The translations under genes and the position numbers were made by a program. From positions 84,123 through 148,122 of the forward strand of contig JAOVVO010000133.1 in NCBI GenBank assembly GCA_028564675.1: 64,000 nucleotides of DNA. The letters are read 5' to 3'. The DNA comes from Onchocerca lupi. Lineage: Eukaryota; Nematoda; Chromadorea; Rhabditida; Onchocercidae. The notes beneath the pieces are model-generated. The model was not told the origin of the DNA, did not search any database, and was given only the letters and a program-made list of their open reading frames with translations. Positions 48,601 to 63,300 of this stretch are shown piece by piece; positions within the stretch are counted from its first letter, which is position 1, and each line of letters starts with the position of its first letter.

Positions 48601-51600
48601 TTAAAATCATTTATTGTAAATTATTTTTTTTAAAATGATATTTTCGAAAATATGAACAAAATATAGCAAAATCGATTTTTTTTTTTTTTTTTCTATGATC
48701 ATGTACCTATTATTTCAAATAGCAATTTTTAGTCATAATTGAAATGACGAATTTTTATAATACGAATCATTGCTGAACATATCTATTGATTATGTTCAAA
48801 AAAAAAAAAAAAAAAATAAATTTAGTCCAAAATTGAATATTTAATTTTTTAAAAAATTAAATGGCAATAAATTGTCAAAAGTAAGTATGCATTTATATTT
48901 CTTGCAAATTTAATTAACTCTAATTGATAATTATGTTTTGTGAAGAAATTATTTGGCATTTGTATAGATATATCTATGTTGTCTAAACATGAATATAACA
49001 AAAAATTTTCAAATTTCTAATTTAAAATACAAAAGAATGTGGAAAGTAATCATTATGCATATACTTTATTTGAAAAAGTTAAAAAATCAGTCGATAATTC
49101 ATTTTCAATTTATATATGTTTGAATGTTGAAATGTTGGAAAATACTTAGCGGAAAAGAATATTCATTTGTTTATGTGTAATTCAGAAATTTTAATTTATA
49201 TTTCATTATTTCATTATTGATCAGTACTATTGAAAATTTTGAAAGAAATAAAGTTTTTTAATGAAATTAATTCAGTTGAAAAAGAAGCAGCACCACCGGC
49301 ATTTATTACAAAATTGCAAGATCAAGAAGTAAAAGAGGGTGAAATGGTATCATTTGAATGTGAGGTAATCATTTGAAATTTTGCAAGAAAATTAGTTTAA
49401 TTTACTATTATCAGTTTGTGAATTGGTTTTACGATTTATTTTACGATTCTTTTTTTTTTTTTTTTTTTTTTAATCGCAAACAATTTATTTTATCCTCCTA
49501 TCATTAAACTATCCAAAAATTATATTTCATTTTTTGTTGAAATATTTTGAAAAATTTTTCGATTTCAACTTTTCTCCAATAAATTTTTACCATCAATAAT
49601 CAATGTTAGAAAATATTTTGAGATATTTGTTGCTTTCTATCAAAATGCAAAAAAAATTATAAATAAAAGTAGTAATTTTAAACATACATTTCTACTTAGA
49701 TTGATAGAAAAAGTGATTGCTGTGATAAAAATGATCACTGTTAAGGTAGAAGGATGGCCAGAACCGGAATTGGTCTGGTTGGTCGATGAGCAACCTCTAC
49801 GACCGTCACACGATTTTAAATTAGAATATGATGGACAAAATGCTAAATTGGAAATTCGTGATGCTCAACCGGAAGATACCGGTATTTATACAGTACGAAT
49901 CAAGAATGAATATGGTACAGTTGAATCAAATGCAAAACTAACGGTAGAACCGGATCCAGATAAGAATCATGTTGCACCTGAATTTCAGGTAATTCTTTTG
50001 TTGCAATAATTTTTATGTCAAAATATCATATAATATATTTGAAATATAAAACGGTTATAGATCGGAAAATTAGTCATCAATTTTTTTTTTTTTTTTTTTT
50101 TTGAAGTTTGATCGATATTACTTCTCTACTTATTTTTTTCCAGATTTTTTAAAATTAAAAAAAAAAAAAGAACTTTCTGTAGCATTTTTTAAAAAATTTT
50201 GGCAGTCATTTTGTTTTTTCATAGTCATTTTGTGGAAAATAATTACTTTAAATATCAAATTGATATTGAGCATTCGTTTATTGTTCGGTTTTTATTTTGG
50301 ATTTTAAATTAAGAAATAGAATTTAAAAGCTTGATGAATTAATTGGTTTGAATTTTTGCAGGCTGTAATCGAAGATGTTGAATGCAACGAAGGTGATACG
50401 GTTAAATTTAAAGCAGTTCTTACCGGTGATCCTAGTCCAGACGTAACTTTTTCATTTTTATTAATTAAAGAAAATAGTTTATTAATTAATTATTACATCA
50501 TAATTTATGCAAAAGTTTCAGCAAACAAAATAAAGTTTATAAATTTAATTTGATGAATTTTTTAAATGTTTTGATATTTCGAAATTTTCGTAAAATTTCG
50601 AAATTTCAAATTTGTCCATTATGAAATAATATCAGGTAATTTGGATGATCAATGGAGTACCATTGTCTGAATCAGATAAAATTAAATTTATCAGCGAAGA
50701 TGGAATTTGTATCTTGACGATTACCGATGTTTCGAGGCATTTTGATGGTACTGTTACATGTCAAGTGAGTTATTATTGATAAAATTTTTTTTTGCCCTAT
50801 CAAAAAATAATTTGTAAATTATGAAAATTGAAATTTTATGACGAATTCGAGCCAAGAAATCTATGCTAGAAAAATTTTCTAATAAATTTATTTCGAAAAA
50901 AAAAAAAAAAATTCCCCAAAAATTTCAATAAAAAATCTTCTAAACTTTTTTAGGGTGTTAATCGACTTGGTAGAGAAAATTGTGATGCACAATTGAGAAT
51001 ACGAGTACCACCAGCTCCGCCAAATTTTGAACGTCCACTTGAGGATAAAATTACGTACGAAGAGCAAACGGTTATCTTAGAAACAGAAGTTAGCGGTTTT
51101 CCGGAACCAGTAGTTTCGTTTACAATTAAAGGAAAACCGGTTAGTTATTTTATTTATACGATTACTTGGTCAAATATTGATTATTATTTGAAAGAAATTT
51201 GCAAAAAAAAGAAAAAAAAAATCAAATCTTCAGATATCATATTTATCAATTTAGAAAGCATAATTAATATCAACTATATCATTACTTAAATGTAATTGAA
51301 AGATTTATATAGTGAAATGATTTGCTTGATGAATGTTTTTTTTTTTTTTTTATTTTTTAAATGACATTATTAATTTTATCATGAAAAGTTATAGAAAATT
51401 TAATTAAATTTTACTACTAAGTCAAATTTTTCTACATTTTAAAATTTCCAAATTTGATCATCTAAAATGGAATGATATCTGAAGATTTGATTTTTAAAAA
51501 AAAAAAAAAAAAAAATTAAAATTCATCAATAATTGCGAAATTTTTTCAGATTATATCCGGTGAAAATGATATCGTAATTATTGATAGAGGTGCTGGATGT

Positions 51601-53768
51601 TATCGAATTGAAATTTCAAAAGCTAACACTGAATTACATAATGGTGAAATTGTTTGTACGGCAATTAACGAACATGGACAAGCAGAAAGTAGAGCACATC
51701 TTATTGTTGAACCGGTCGAGAAAGAATCACTCTCTGCACCAACTTTTGTCAAAGATATTGAGGATCAGGTGAGGAAGGAATTTCCAATTTAGCAAAAATT
51801 TCGTATTAATTTTTTGAATTAATTTATATTACTTTCAAAGTATACGAAAAAATTTATCAAAAATACAAGCAAAATTGTCAAATTATGAAATTTTTCAATT
51901 CAAAAAACTTTCAAAATTTTCATCAAAAATATTTTGCAGACTGTTAAACATGGCGAAATGGCCGTTTTTGAAACATCCGTTCGTGGAAGTCCAAATCCAG
52001 TAGTTACCTGGTTTATTAATGGCCAAAAAGTAGACAATGGAATACCTGGAATAAAAATCGAAACACAATCAATTACAGATCATAAGCTTATCGTAGATTC
52101 ATCGCAATATTCAGGCACCATTTTATGCAGGTCATTTTCGTTATTTTTAAAATTTAATTTTTTTTTTCTTTTTTTTAGTTCTTTCTGAAACTTAAGAACT
52201 GAATTGTAATTATTAAATGAATTAGTTTTTTTTTTCTGCAGAATGTAATTATGTATATTTGAATTATCAATTGCAAATTTTTCAATTTTTGAAAAAAACT
52301 ATAAAATTTCAGAGCTGAAAATTTAGCTGGTCGTTATGAAACAAAAGCGAAATTGACCGTAATTCCTGCTGAAAAGAAAAAACATGGGCCAGAATTTCTT
52401 GAAAAATTAGTTGATACAAATATTATGGAAGAATCAAATGCTGTTTTTGAAGTTCGTGTTGAAGCTGAACCTACGGCTACTTTAAAATGGTTCTTGGGTG
52501 ATAAACAATTGATCGAATCAGAAGTATGTATTCGTACCTAAAATTTGATAAATTTAATTACTTTCACATTAATTAATTTATTATTTTTATTTTTGCAGAA
52601 AAAAAAATTAAGAATTTTTCAAACTTCTTATTATTAAAACATTTATTTTAGCGTGTCAAAATTCGTGAATTTGATGGTAGTTGGAAATTGGAAATTAATA
52701 AATTAACAATCGAAGAAAGTGGTATTATTCGTTGTGTAGCCGAAAATTCCGAGGGTACAGCCGAATCATCGGCAAATTTAACAGTTAGTAAAAAACCACA
52801 AGCACCGCAATTTAAAGATCGTCCGAAAAATGTTACCGTTGAACAGGGCCAAGAGGCTCGTTTCGAAGCTCAAGCAATTGCAATACCTGAGCCTATTTAT
52901 CAATGGTCTATTGGTGGTCGAAAAATTAAGGAATCTATGGAAGGTGCAAAAATTGAAACCATCAATGGTATTTCAGTACTAACAATTGATACAAAAATTT
53001 TTGATTCTTCGACTATTTCCGTAACCGCTACAAATTCTGTTGGTATGTTTTGCTTTTAAATAATTTTTAAATTTTCTGGAATTTTAACTTTTTTGAAACT
53101 TTTATTGATCATTTGATGCCATTTGTGATAAGGAGAAGAAAAGCAAATAAAACATTATTTTATTAAATTTTAGGTGTTGATGAAACTGGCGCATTATTGA
53201 CAGTAAAAGAAAAACAAACGAAAGAAGAATTTAAGGTAATAAATATAATTAGAATTTGAAATTTTGTTGTGAATTCAATGAATTTACTTGCAAATAATAA
53301 ATTTACTGAGTTCTTAATTCTCTTAAACTTTTTATCGATCATTTTTTTTGAAACTTTTTTAAAACTTTTTTATTGATTGTTTTATTAAGTTTAAATTTTT
53401 TTATTAACTTTTTTTTTTATTTTTTAGCATTAATTATTTAGGGCATAAATTTTAAGGCAGAATTTTTAAATAAGTTTTTAGAGAAAGTTTTTTTTTTTTA
53501 ATAATTCTTTTAGATGATTTTGAGTTGGTTGTAATTAGCAGTTTTTAATATTATCATTATATTATTTAAATTTTTAATCTTGTTATTAGAGTTATAATTG
53601 TGTAAATTAGAAGAATATTTCTGGCTAAAAAATATATTATTCTTCTTATTATTAGCCTAGTAATCGTGATTGTTAATGAAGATATTTATGTTATCATGAA
53701 GAGATTATTTATCTTTGACGTTTAAATTTAGATTTGATCTTTAGTTTATGCCAATATTTCAAATGTTG

Positions 53769-53816
<48 letters not shown>

Positions 53817-56800
53817 AAACATTATCATTTTTTATTTTTAAATAAGCAAAAAATAAATCTTTTCAGGAATCTGAAAATATAGAAAAAATGCCAGTAATCA
53901 AGAAGCCACTCAATGATCAGAGTGTTAAACATGGTGAAATAGCGAATTTTGATGTATCAATTGAACCAAATGAGGTTACTGTAGAATGGTACAGTAATGG
54001 TAAACAACTAATCGATGGAATGCCAGGTGCTTTTTTTTTCTTTTTCTTTTTTTCTGAATATTTTCAAATTTACAAGTAATTTCAGTAAATTCTTCGAAAT
54101 AAGTTATCTTTGAAATTTATATATTTGAAAATTTTAATAAATTTTGATCTTATATATATATATATGTAAAATTTATTATTGAAAAAAATGTATTCATATT
54201 ACAGGTGTAAAAATTTCGCAACAAAATTATGATTTTAAATTAACTATTGATTCGGCTCAATATGCTGGTATTATTACCTTCAAAGCTTCAAATAAAGCTG
54301 GTAAAGCGGAAAGTAGTGCGAATCTAATTGCAATCCAGGAGAAGATGATTCAGAAGCCACCAGAATTTCTGAATACACTCAATGATTTATCAGTTAAAGA
54401 AAACGATAAAGTAGAAGTTACAATTGAAACTAGTGATAAAGCCACTTTTGAATGGATATTAAATGATAAAATTTTACAGGTAAGAAATAAAATAATGAAA
54501 TTCTAACTTTTTGAAGATTTGAATTTATAATTAGAATTTGTTCTTTTAATTTAATTCATTTTAACGAATTGTAGAATTGCGAATCGGAAAAATCACTTCA
54601 ATTAGTGAAGATTAAATTTAATCTGAAAATGTAGAATATTCTAGTCTAAAATTGGAAATGACAATAGTTTTGTAAGTTTTTGTTTTATGTTATATTCGGG
54701 ATTGAATATTTGTATTTTAAAAATTTAAAACAATTTCTTTTTTTTTTTTTTGAATTTAATTGTAATTAATTATTCTTTTTTTAGAGCGGTAAAGAAAAGG
54801 TCACAATTAGAAATGAAGAAAATAAGAGTATCCTAATATTCGAGGAAGTTTCATTGCAACAAGCTGGCAAAATTACGGTAACAGCAACGAATGAAGGTGG
54901 ACAAGCATCTTCATCATTCAATATGACTGTCAATGAAAAAGATATTGCACCTGAAATTATTTCAGGTGAACTTGATATTTTAATTTTAGGTCTCAAATAT
55001 CTTATTGTTAGCTTGTAAATAAGATAAGCAAAAAAGATTTCGGCTTCAGACAATGAATGAGAAACACTTTTAATATTTACATGTTAGATACCATAATTTA
55101 TATACAGTAATTTAAATGAAAAAAATTTTTTATACTGTGATTTCGATGATAACAATTTTTAACTATCTTATTTGTATTTGTTTTGTTAGTTCCTTGAATG
55201 GTTGCAATTTTTGTAGGACCGAATTCATTGTCTATCAAGGAGAATGATGCAGCCGAATTCCGTGTTGAAATAACCGGAAAACCGAAACCGACAGTAAAAT
55301 GGTCATTAAATGGTCGTGAATTGTCAGCAACATCAGATGCAAATATCATAATTAAATCGTTCGAAGAAGTTTATACATTGAAAATCGAAAAAGCAAATGT
55401 AAAACATGCCGGTGAAGTAGTTGTTACTGCGGAAAATTCAGCCGGTATGGTAGGCAAGGAAGTTGTTTTGAAGGTTTATATTTTCATTCTTTCGAAAAGT
55501 TTCCAAAAATGTCAGATAGAATTATTTGAATGAATAGTAAGATTTGGAATCAAATAAAAACTAGATTATTTAATTAGATTTTTTTTTTCAAAATTTAATG
55601 TACTTCGGTTAAAACGATTATCTTCTCAATTTGACAATTAAAATTTTTCAATTTTTCATATTTTTAATTTAAAATTTAATTTTTTCTCAGGTTGAACCAG
55701 ATTTGATGAAGCCAGTATTCAAGACCCATTTGATTGATCGTATCGTGAACGAAGGTGAACCATTACGGTGGGATGTTGCGATTGAACGTCCGTACAAAGG
55801 GATTACTGTAAAATGGTTTTTGAATGGCAAGGAATTAACAAACAATGAAAATGTACAAATTATTGACGATGGTATGTAAATATTTCTCTAAAATTTAATT
55901 TTCAAAAAAATCCCATAATTTGATCAAAAATTCAAACATCAGAAAATGATATTTGTAAATTTTGAAATCAATATTGCCATGTGAGATATTGAAGATTTTA
56001 TTTGATACAATTAAATTATCACTCAAAAATTAAATTCGTTAAATGAAATTAATTCCGATGAAACCACTGGAATGAAATTCATCAAAATTTTTAAAGCAAA
56101 ATTATCTGATACATTCAAGATTTTTGCATAAATTCTTATTAATCATCAGTTTATAAAAGTTTAAAATCGACATTTGTAGGTGAAGGAAAATATCACGTAA
56201 CTATAAATGAAGCTAAACCGGAAATGACCGGAACACTGGTTGTAAAAGCAACGAATTCTTGTGGTACTAGTGAATCACATGCATCAGTTGAAGTGAAACA
56301 ATTAGCTTGCAAACCGGAAATTACAAGACAACCACAGGATCATATAGTTGAGGAAAATGAAACCGTCAAATTTAGTGGTATTGTTTCCGGAAAACCGACA
56401 CCAATTGTAAGTTGGTATATGGATGGAATGAAATTGGAAAATAACAATGAAATTGGCGTTAAATTTGATGAAAGCACTGGAAAAACATCGATCAAAATTT
56501 TTCAAGCAAAATTATCTGATAGTGAAAAGAAGGTATTATTTTGAAAATATTTTTCATTTTTTTTTTTCTTGAACAAAAATATCTGGGAAATCTTAGAAGT
56601 TCCAGAAAACTTATGGATTTCAATAATGAATTTGATTATGATCATTCATTCTGCCTGTAGAAATTAATTTATTAATTTAGATTACATTAAAAGCCGAAAA
56701 TACACAAGGTCAAGTTGAAGCAAGTGCTATGCTAACTGTCAACAAAAAATCGGAACCACCAAGTATCGTATCGGAAATGAAAAGCCGTCAGGTAAATGAA

Positions 56801-59800
56801 GGTGAAACAGTGAGTTTTTCGGTTAAAGTTGCCGGTTATCCGACTCCGGAAGTTGCCTGGTTTCATAACGGTGAACCAATCATACCCAGCGGGTATGTTC
56901 AAATTTTTTTTGCAAAAAAAAAAAAAGAAAAATTGATCAAATATATGATTGATCCGAGTTTGATTGATCAGAATTTATCATCTTTTTTTTTTTCCCATTT
57001 ACTAAAACGAAAACAAATAGCTGTTAATTAAGTTTCTTCAATGATGTTATTTTAATTTAGATACAATTGAAATAAATTAATTGAAATATAAAAATTTTAT
57101 TGGATTAATAATACATTTATATAATTGATATTGATCTAATGATAGATGATTTCTGCTTGCATTTATTGATTTAAATTCAACTTTTTAATTTCCAATCAAA
57201 TTTTAGCAATATCAAAATTACCGAAGAAGATGGCACACATACGTTGATATTAAATGATGTTTTACCGGAACAAAGTGGTGAAATTTCATGTGAAGCAAAA
57301 AATAGTATGGGATCTAAAAAACAATTAGCAACTTTAGCAATTAAATCTACTGGTAGTGCTCCATTTTTTGAGAGAAATATTCAAGATAAATTGGTGGTTG
57401 AAGGAGAAGAATTAATTATGGATGCTAAACTTGCTCAGGTTAGATTATTACTCTTAATTACCTGTGTAATTGCAATTATTTATCTAATTATTTTCATTCA
57501 ATCAAATCAATCAATATTTCATATCACATTCACTACTAAAATAATACACGTAGAAGAATGTTTTTAAATTGGATGCTTCTAAATTTAAGCTTACATTTGT
57601 TTCATTTGTTTTTTGAATTTCAGGTGAAACCTAGTCCAACAATAACATGGTTAAAAGATGGTAAACCATTGGAAGATTCTCGTTTCAAATTAAGCCAAGA
57701 AAATGATGGAACATTAACATTGAAAATTGATTCTGCTAAATTAGATGATAAATCACGGATTACAATACGAGCTGAAAATCAATTCGGATCAGCTGGTATG
57801 TAAGTCAAAATCAAATGGCAAACAAAAATTCATTACAATATCGGATGTTGTTTTTGCGATTTGCAATTTGCGACTTGCTGTGTTTTGGTCATTCAATCTT
57901 TGACATTTGATCTATTTCAAAAGCTTTAAAATTAGCTTAAGCGATTTTGAAAATTTCGAATTAAAAGATATTTCGCAATGAAACAAACTATGATTTGTTG
58001 AAAACTTAATTACATTTTTAAAGAATTAGTATGCTATTGCTGTTGCTTCAAATGTTAATATAAAATAAATGTAAATATAAAATCAACTAACAAATTTTAG
58101 GAAGGATTGCTTCTGATTTGAAATTTTTGAATTATTGAAATTGTTTTTTTTGTTTTTTTTTTTTTAGTTTCGATTAGATTAAAATAAATTTTTCTTTTGA
58201 ATAAATAGATTGTTCGGCATCAATTGGAGTAACTAAAAAACGGCCATTGGCAAAACCAGCTTTCTTGTCCGATATACCACCAACTACGATCACTGAAGGA
58301 GAATCATTAAATGTTAAACTAATTATCATTGGTGATCCAGTACCATTCACAAAATGGTACATTAATGATCAGGTATTATTTTTAAATTTTTAATAATAAT
58401 ATTTAGATATCTAATTATCGATTAATTTTTTTTTTACTTAAATATTAATTTCGAGTAAATAGTAAACTTATCCTATAACAATTTGGCGCTAATTTTTCTT
58501 CCTACAATCTTTTTTTTTTTTTTTACTTTCATTTTACTTAAATAAAAAAAACTTTACGGAAAAATTCGATCTATTCAGCTAAAGAATATAGAAGTATCGT
58601 TAGAAGTTGGTAAAAAAATTTAAATTTAATTTAATTTCTCAGATTTAAAAAATACAACAATTCAGCTTACTTGCAGCTTGTGGTAGCAACTGAAGATACC
58701 GAAATGAAAGAAGAAAATGGCGTACATTCATTAACAATTCATGGTTGTACCAAAGATATGACTGGTACCATTAAATGTACCGCATATAATAAAGCTGGTG
58801 AGGTATCAACTCAGGGAAATCTTACTGTTTTGACACCAATACCGGTAGAATTTGAAACATCACTTTGTGATGCTGTATGTCGTGAAGGTGATACATTAAA
58901 ATTGAAAGCTGTTCTAATGGGTGAACCAACTCCAGAAGTTTCATGGTTAGTTCAAAGTTTTTCTCTGAAATTTTAGTCAATTTCTTTCAATTGATTCAAT
59001 TTCAAAAACTCTTCCAAGAAAAAAATGATCTGAAGAAAAAATTAAAAAAAAAACCATTAAGAATGAAAAAAAAAAAAAAAAAATGAAATTTGAAATTTAG
59101 ATTTTAATTTCCAAAAGCAATATTTATAATTAAAATAAAAATTTAGGTATGTGAATGGAAAGAAATTGAAAGAATCACAAAATATCAAAATACATGCAGA
59201 AAAAGGGATTTATACTGTTACAATCCGAGATATCACTTGTGATTATTCTGGCAAGGTAAGTGTATTATCAACAATTTTTTTTTTTTTTTTTTTTATTTTA
59301 TTACCAAAATTTTGACAAAATTTTTTGGAAGTCTCATTTCAGAAAAAGTTCTTTTCTTTTTTCTTTTTTTTTTTTTCAGAAAAAATAAACTTAAATAATA
59401 TTTGTTTATGCAACAATTCTCTTCAATCACTAAATTTTCGACACTTTTTTTTTTCAGAATTTCATTTTAAACTTGTTCATGAATCACGTAAAAAATGTTT
59501 TTACCACGTAAAAAATGCCGAATAAAGTTATCATTTTTTTTTTCTTGCAAAATTAGGTTGTATGTGAAGCAATCAATGAATACGGTAAGGCAGTCTCAGA
59601 AGCATCGCTTTTGGTATTACCCCGAGGTGAACCACCAGATTTTATCGAATGGTTGAGTAATGTGAGAGCACGACCAGGGTCACAGATTACTCATAAGGTA
59701 AACTTATGAATGAAGAAATTAAGAAAATTGTCGAAAAATTTCTAAATTATTTAAAAATTTAAATAAAAAAACTTTTTGGCAAAGTTAAATATGCTATGCA

Positions 59801-60348
59801 GTGATTTTTTATCAAAGTTTCAATTTTTTAAGAAAAAAAGAGAAAAAAACTTAAAAGCAACAAGTAGCGATGAATTATAATGTTTCCAATATTAAAATAA
59901 TATATTTCATTTTAAAATAAATTTGAAATAAAATTTCAATCTTACTATTTGAACTTTTTGTTCAATAAACATTCAATAATTTCTTGAAATTTTCTTCAAA
60001 AATTTTTTTCAAATTAAAAATAATACTCAAAATTTCAGGTAGTTTTTACGGGTGATCCAAAGCCCAATCTTACATGGTATATCAACAATGAAGAGGTGAA
60101 AAATAGTGATGAAATTAGCATTGTTACGGATGATAATACATCTACATTGGTGATTAAAAATTTTAATCCGAATAAGCATACCGGTGAAATTATTTGTAAA
60201 GCTGAAAATGATGCTGGTGAAGTATCCTGTACAGCTAGCATGGGAGTAAGTAATTTTGAAATTAGTAAGCGATTCTGAAATTTAAAATTACTAAAATTTC
60301 AATTTAGACAAGTTTTATAAATTTTAATATTTCAAAATATCCAATTGA

Positions 60349-60392
<44 letters not shown>

Positions 60393-63300
60393 TTCCAATT
60401 TTGGCGATCATCAAGTTTGTTAGCATCGAATTTGAAGAATTACTTTTTTTTAATTCACTAAATTTTTCATAATAAAGCAATTTAAGCCGTACACTTCGGA
60501 TATGTTCTCGGAATCACAGACAGAATCTGAAGCAATGGCTGATGAAGTGCTCAATTTTGAGGAAGGTACAGAACTTGGTATGTAAATTTAAATAATTCTT
60601 GAAAATCATCTTTATAATTTCTAACTTTTTAGGTGGCATTTTTAGAAGTAAAATACAAATGTTTTTCTCTAATTTTCATTTTTTGCATATTTTTCACGTA
60701 TTTTCAATTTAAGTAAAATTATATTTAGGTACAGAAGCAGATTCCATTGAAGAAATGCAGCGTACGCCAACACCTATTATGGCACCAAAATTTATTACCA
60801 AAATTAAGGATACTCGAGCAGCACGTGGGCATCAAGCGATCTTCGAATGCATTGTTCCAGATACTAAAGGCGTTTGTTGCAAATGGTAAATTTTTAGATT
60901 CTAAATTATTTGATCTTTCTTCAGATGAAGTGTAACCGAATTTTTGAATTCAATTTTTTGTTTCAAAAAATTTGTTGAAATGAAATTTAAATTCTTTCGG
61001 AGTCTTTTTTTTTTTTTTTTTTAAATTTATAATTTTTGCTTTGCTAAAAGTTAGTCAAAAATTTCATGTAGCATAAAAGTCGCATCAAAAAATTGCGAAA
61101 AATGGATTTTTTTTTTTTTTTTTTTTTTTGAAGAATGACTTTTAGTATTTTGAATCAATTTGTTAATTCTTTCATTGTATTTTTTGAAGACTTTTCAAGC
61201 AATTTAATTATTTAGGTTGAAAGATGGACGTGAAATTGAACTAATCGCAAGAATTCGTGTGCAAACTCGTACCATCGAAGGTTTTGTGACCAGTGAATTG
61301 ATCATTGATAATGTTGAACCGGAAGATGCCGGAAAATACACCGTTATTGTCGAAAATATTGCTGGTAGAGATTCTTGTGAAGCAACGTTAAATGTAATCG
61401 GTAAGTTGCATTGAAATCCTTCAAACAATATGGAATGATTGAAAATGATTTAAAAATTTTTGAAATTCATCATTTAAATTTTACAAATTTTAAACTATCC
61501 TTCTTTTTCGGAATTTTATAAAAAAAAAAAAAAAAAAAAAAAAGCTTATAATTTTTGCTTTTTTTGAAAGTGAGAAAAAAAAAAGTTAATCGAAAATTTC
61601 ATATAAATGCAAAAAGTAATATCGAAAAATCGTAAAAAATGGATTTTATTTATTGATTTACTTTTTTTTTTTTTTGCTTCAGAAGTACTTATGAAACCGG
61701 AAACATCTGTACCAGAATTTGTTGTCGCATTACAAGATAAAACATGCAAAGAAGCGGAAAAAGTTATTTTTGAATGTAAAATAATCGGTGAACCACAACC
61801 AATCATTACATGGTTTCATGAAAAGGTACTTATTATGTTTGTTAAAAGATAAAGATAAAGATTAAATGATTGAATTTTTGCAAAAATTTTATAAAAATTG
61901 ATTTATTGATGGACAGGATCACCATAAAATGGCCAAGAAATGTGTAAATTCGTGGAAAACAAATTTAAAATTTCCATAATTTTTTCAGACTCCAATAGTT
62001 GAGGAAGCCAATAAGACGATTATTGAAACGGATGGCAATGTGCAACGATTAATTATTGTTTCGGCTACTATTGATGATCGAGGACAGTATAAATGTTTGG
62101 CTGAAAATACTGAAGGCAAAGCAGAATCGAAAGCAGATCTTACTGTATTGGGTAAGTTTGCAAATTTGATTAGCAATAATGGCAATTATAAAAGGTCACA
62201 GCGTGACCTTTAGTATACTTTCTATAGTGCAAATCAAATTATTAGACTTCTTTTGCGTACTATTCCTTTTTCATTTCTTTCGCACAAATATTTCGATTAA
62301 AAGTAGTGTAATGTTTTTTAGATCGAAGTATTGAAATTGAATATCAAATTAGAAAAAGGATTTTTAAAAAATATCTGCTAAATTGAACTATGAACGTAGA
62401 ATTTCATTTAAAAATTTAGGTGCATAGTTTTAGAAGTAAGAAAATAGGCCCAATTTTTACAATTATTTTTATTTCCTTAGGCTTTTCAGCATCTGGCATT
62501 CTTTTTCACATTCATCTATTTCCTTTTTTTTTCGTTTGTTTTCAGCTGAAGCGCCACAATTTACACGTCAAATCACTTCTAAAGAAGTAAGCATAGGTGA
62601 GAAAGTAATTTTGGATTGTTCCGTTAAAGGATCACCGCAACCAACAGTGCAATTCTTTAGAGAATCTACTCGAATTACTTCAGATTCTCATTTTACCATT
62701 GAACATGACATTACTAATGTACATTGGAGATTGTTGATTGAAAAAACGGAAAAATCTGATTTTCAAAAGTATCATGCTATTGCTATCAATGCTGTTGGTA
62801 TGGCAGATTCAGAAGCAGAAATTAAAGAGAAAGAAGTGAATCGAAAACCAGAATTCATTGAAGTACTGCAGGATTGTAAAATTATTGAAGGTGATGAAAT
62901 TGTTATGAAAGTGAAATTTTCTGGTACTCCAGAACCAGATATCAAATGGTTCAAAGATAACAATGAAATTGTTGAAGAAAAAGAAAAAATTACAATAAAA
63001 ATTGAAGAAGGTCAATCTACATTAATCATTAAAAATGCAAAATTAGAAGAATCTGGAAGCTATCGAATTGAATTAATTAATTCAGAAGGTAAAGAAGTAT
63101 CAAATGCCAATGTTACCGTAGAATCTATTGCCATACCACCGCAATTTACTGAGAAACTAACCGATATTGAAGTTCATGAACAAGAAACTACCGAAATGAA
63201 GGTAACTGTAACTGGAATACCTAAACCGGAGATACAATGGTTCAAAGATGGTACACCGGTGCAAATTGATAGTGAACGAATATTTATTCGTGAAATCGAA

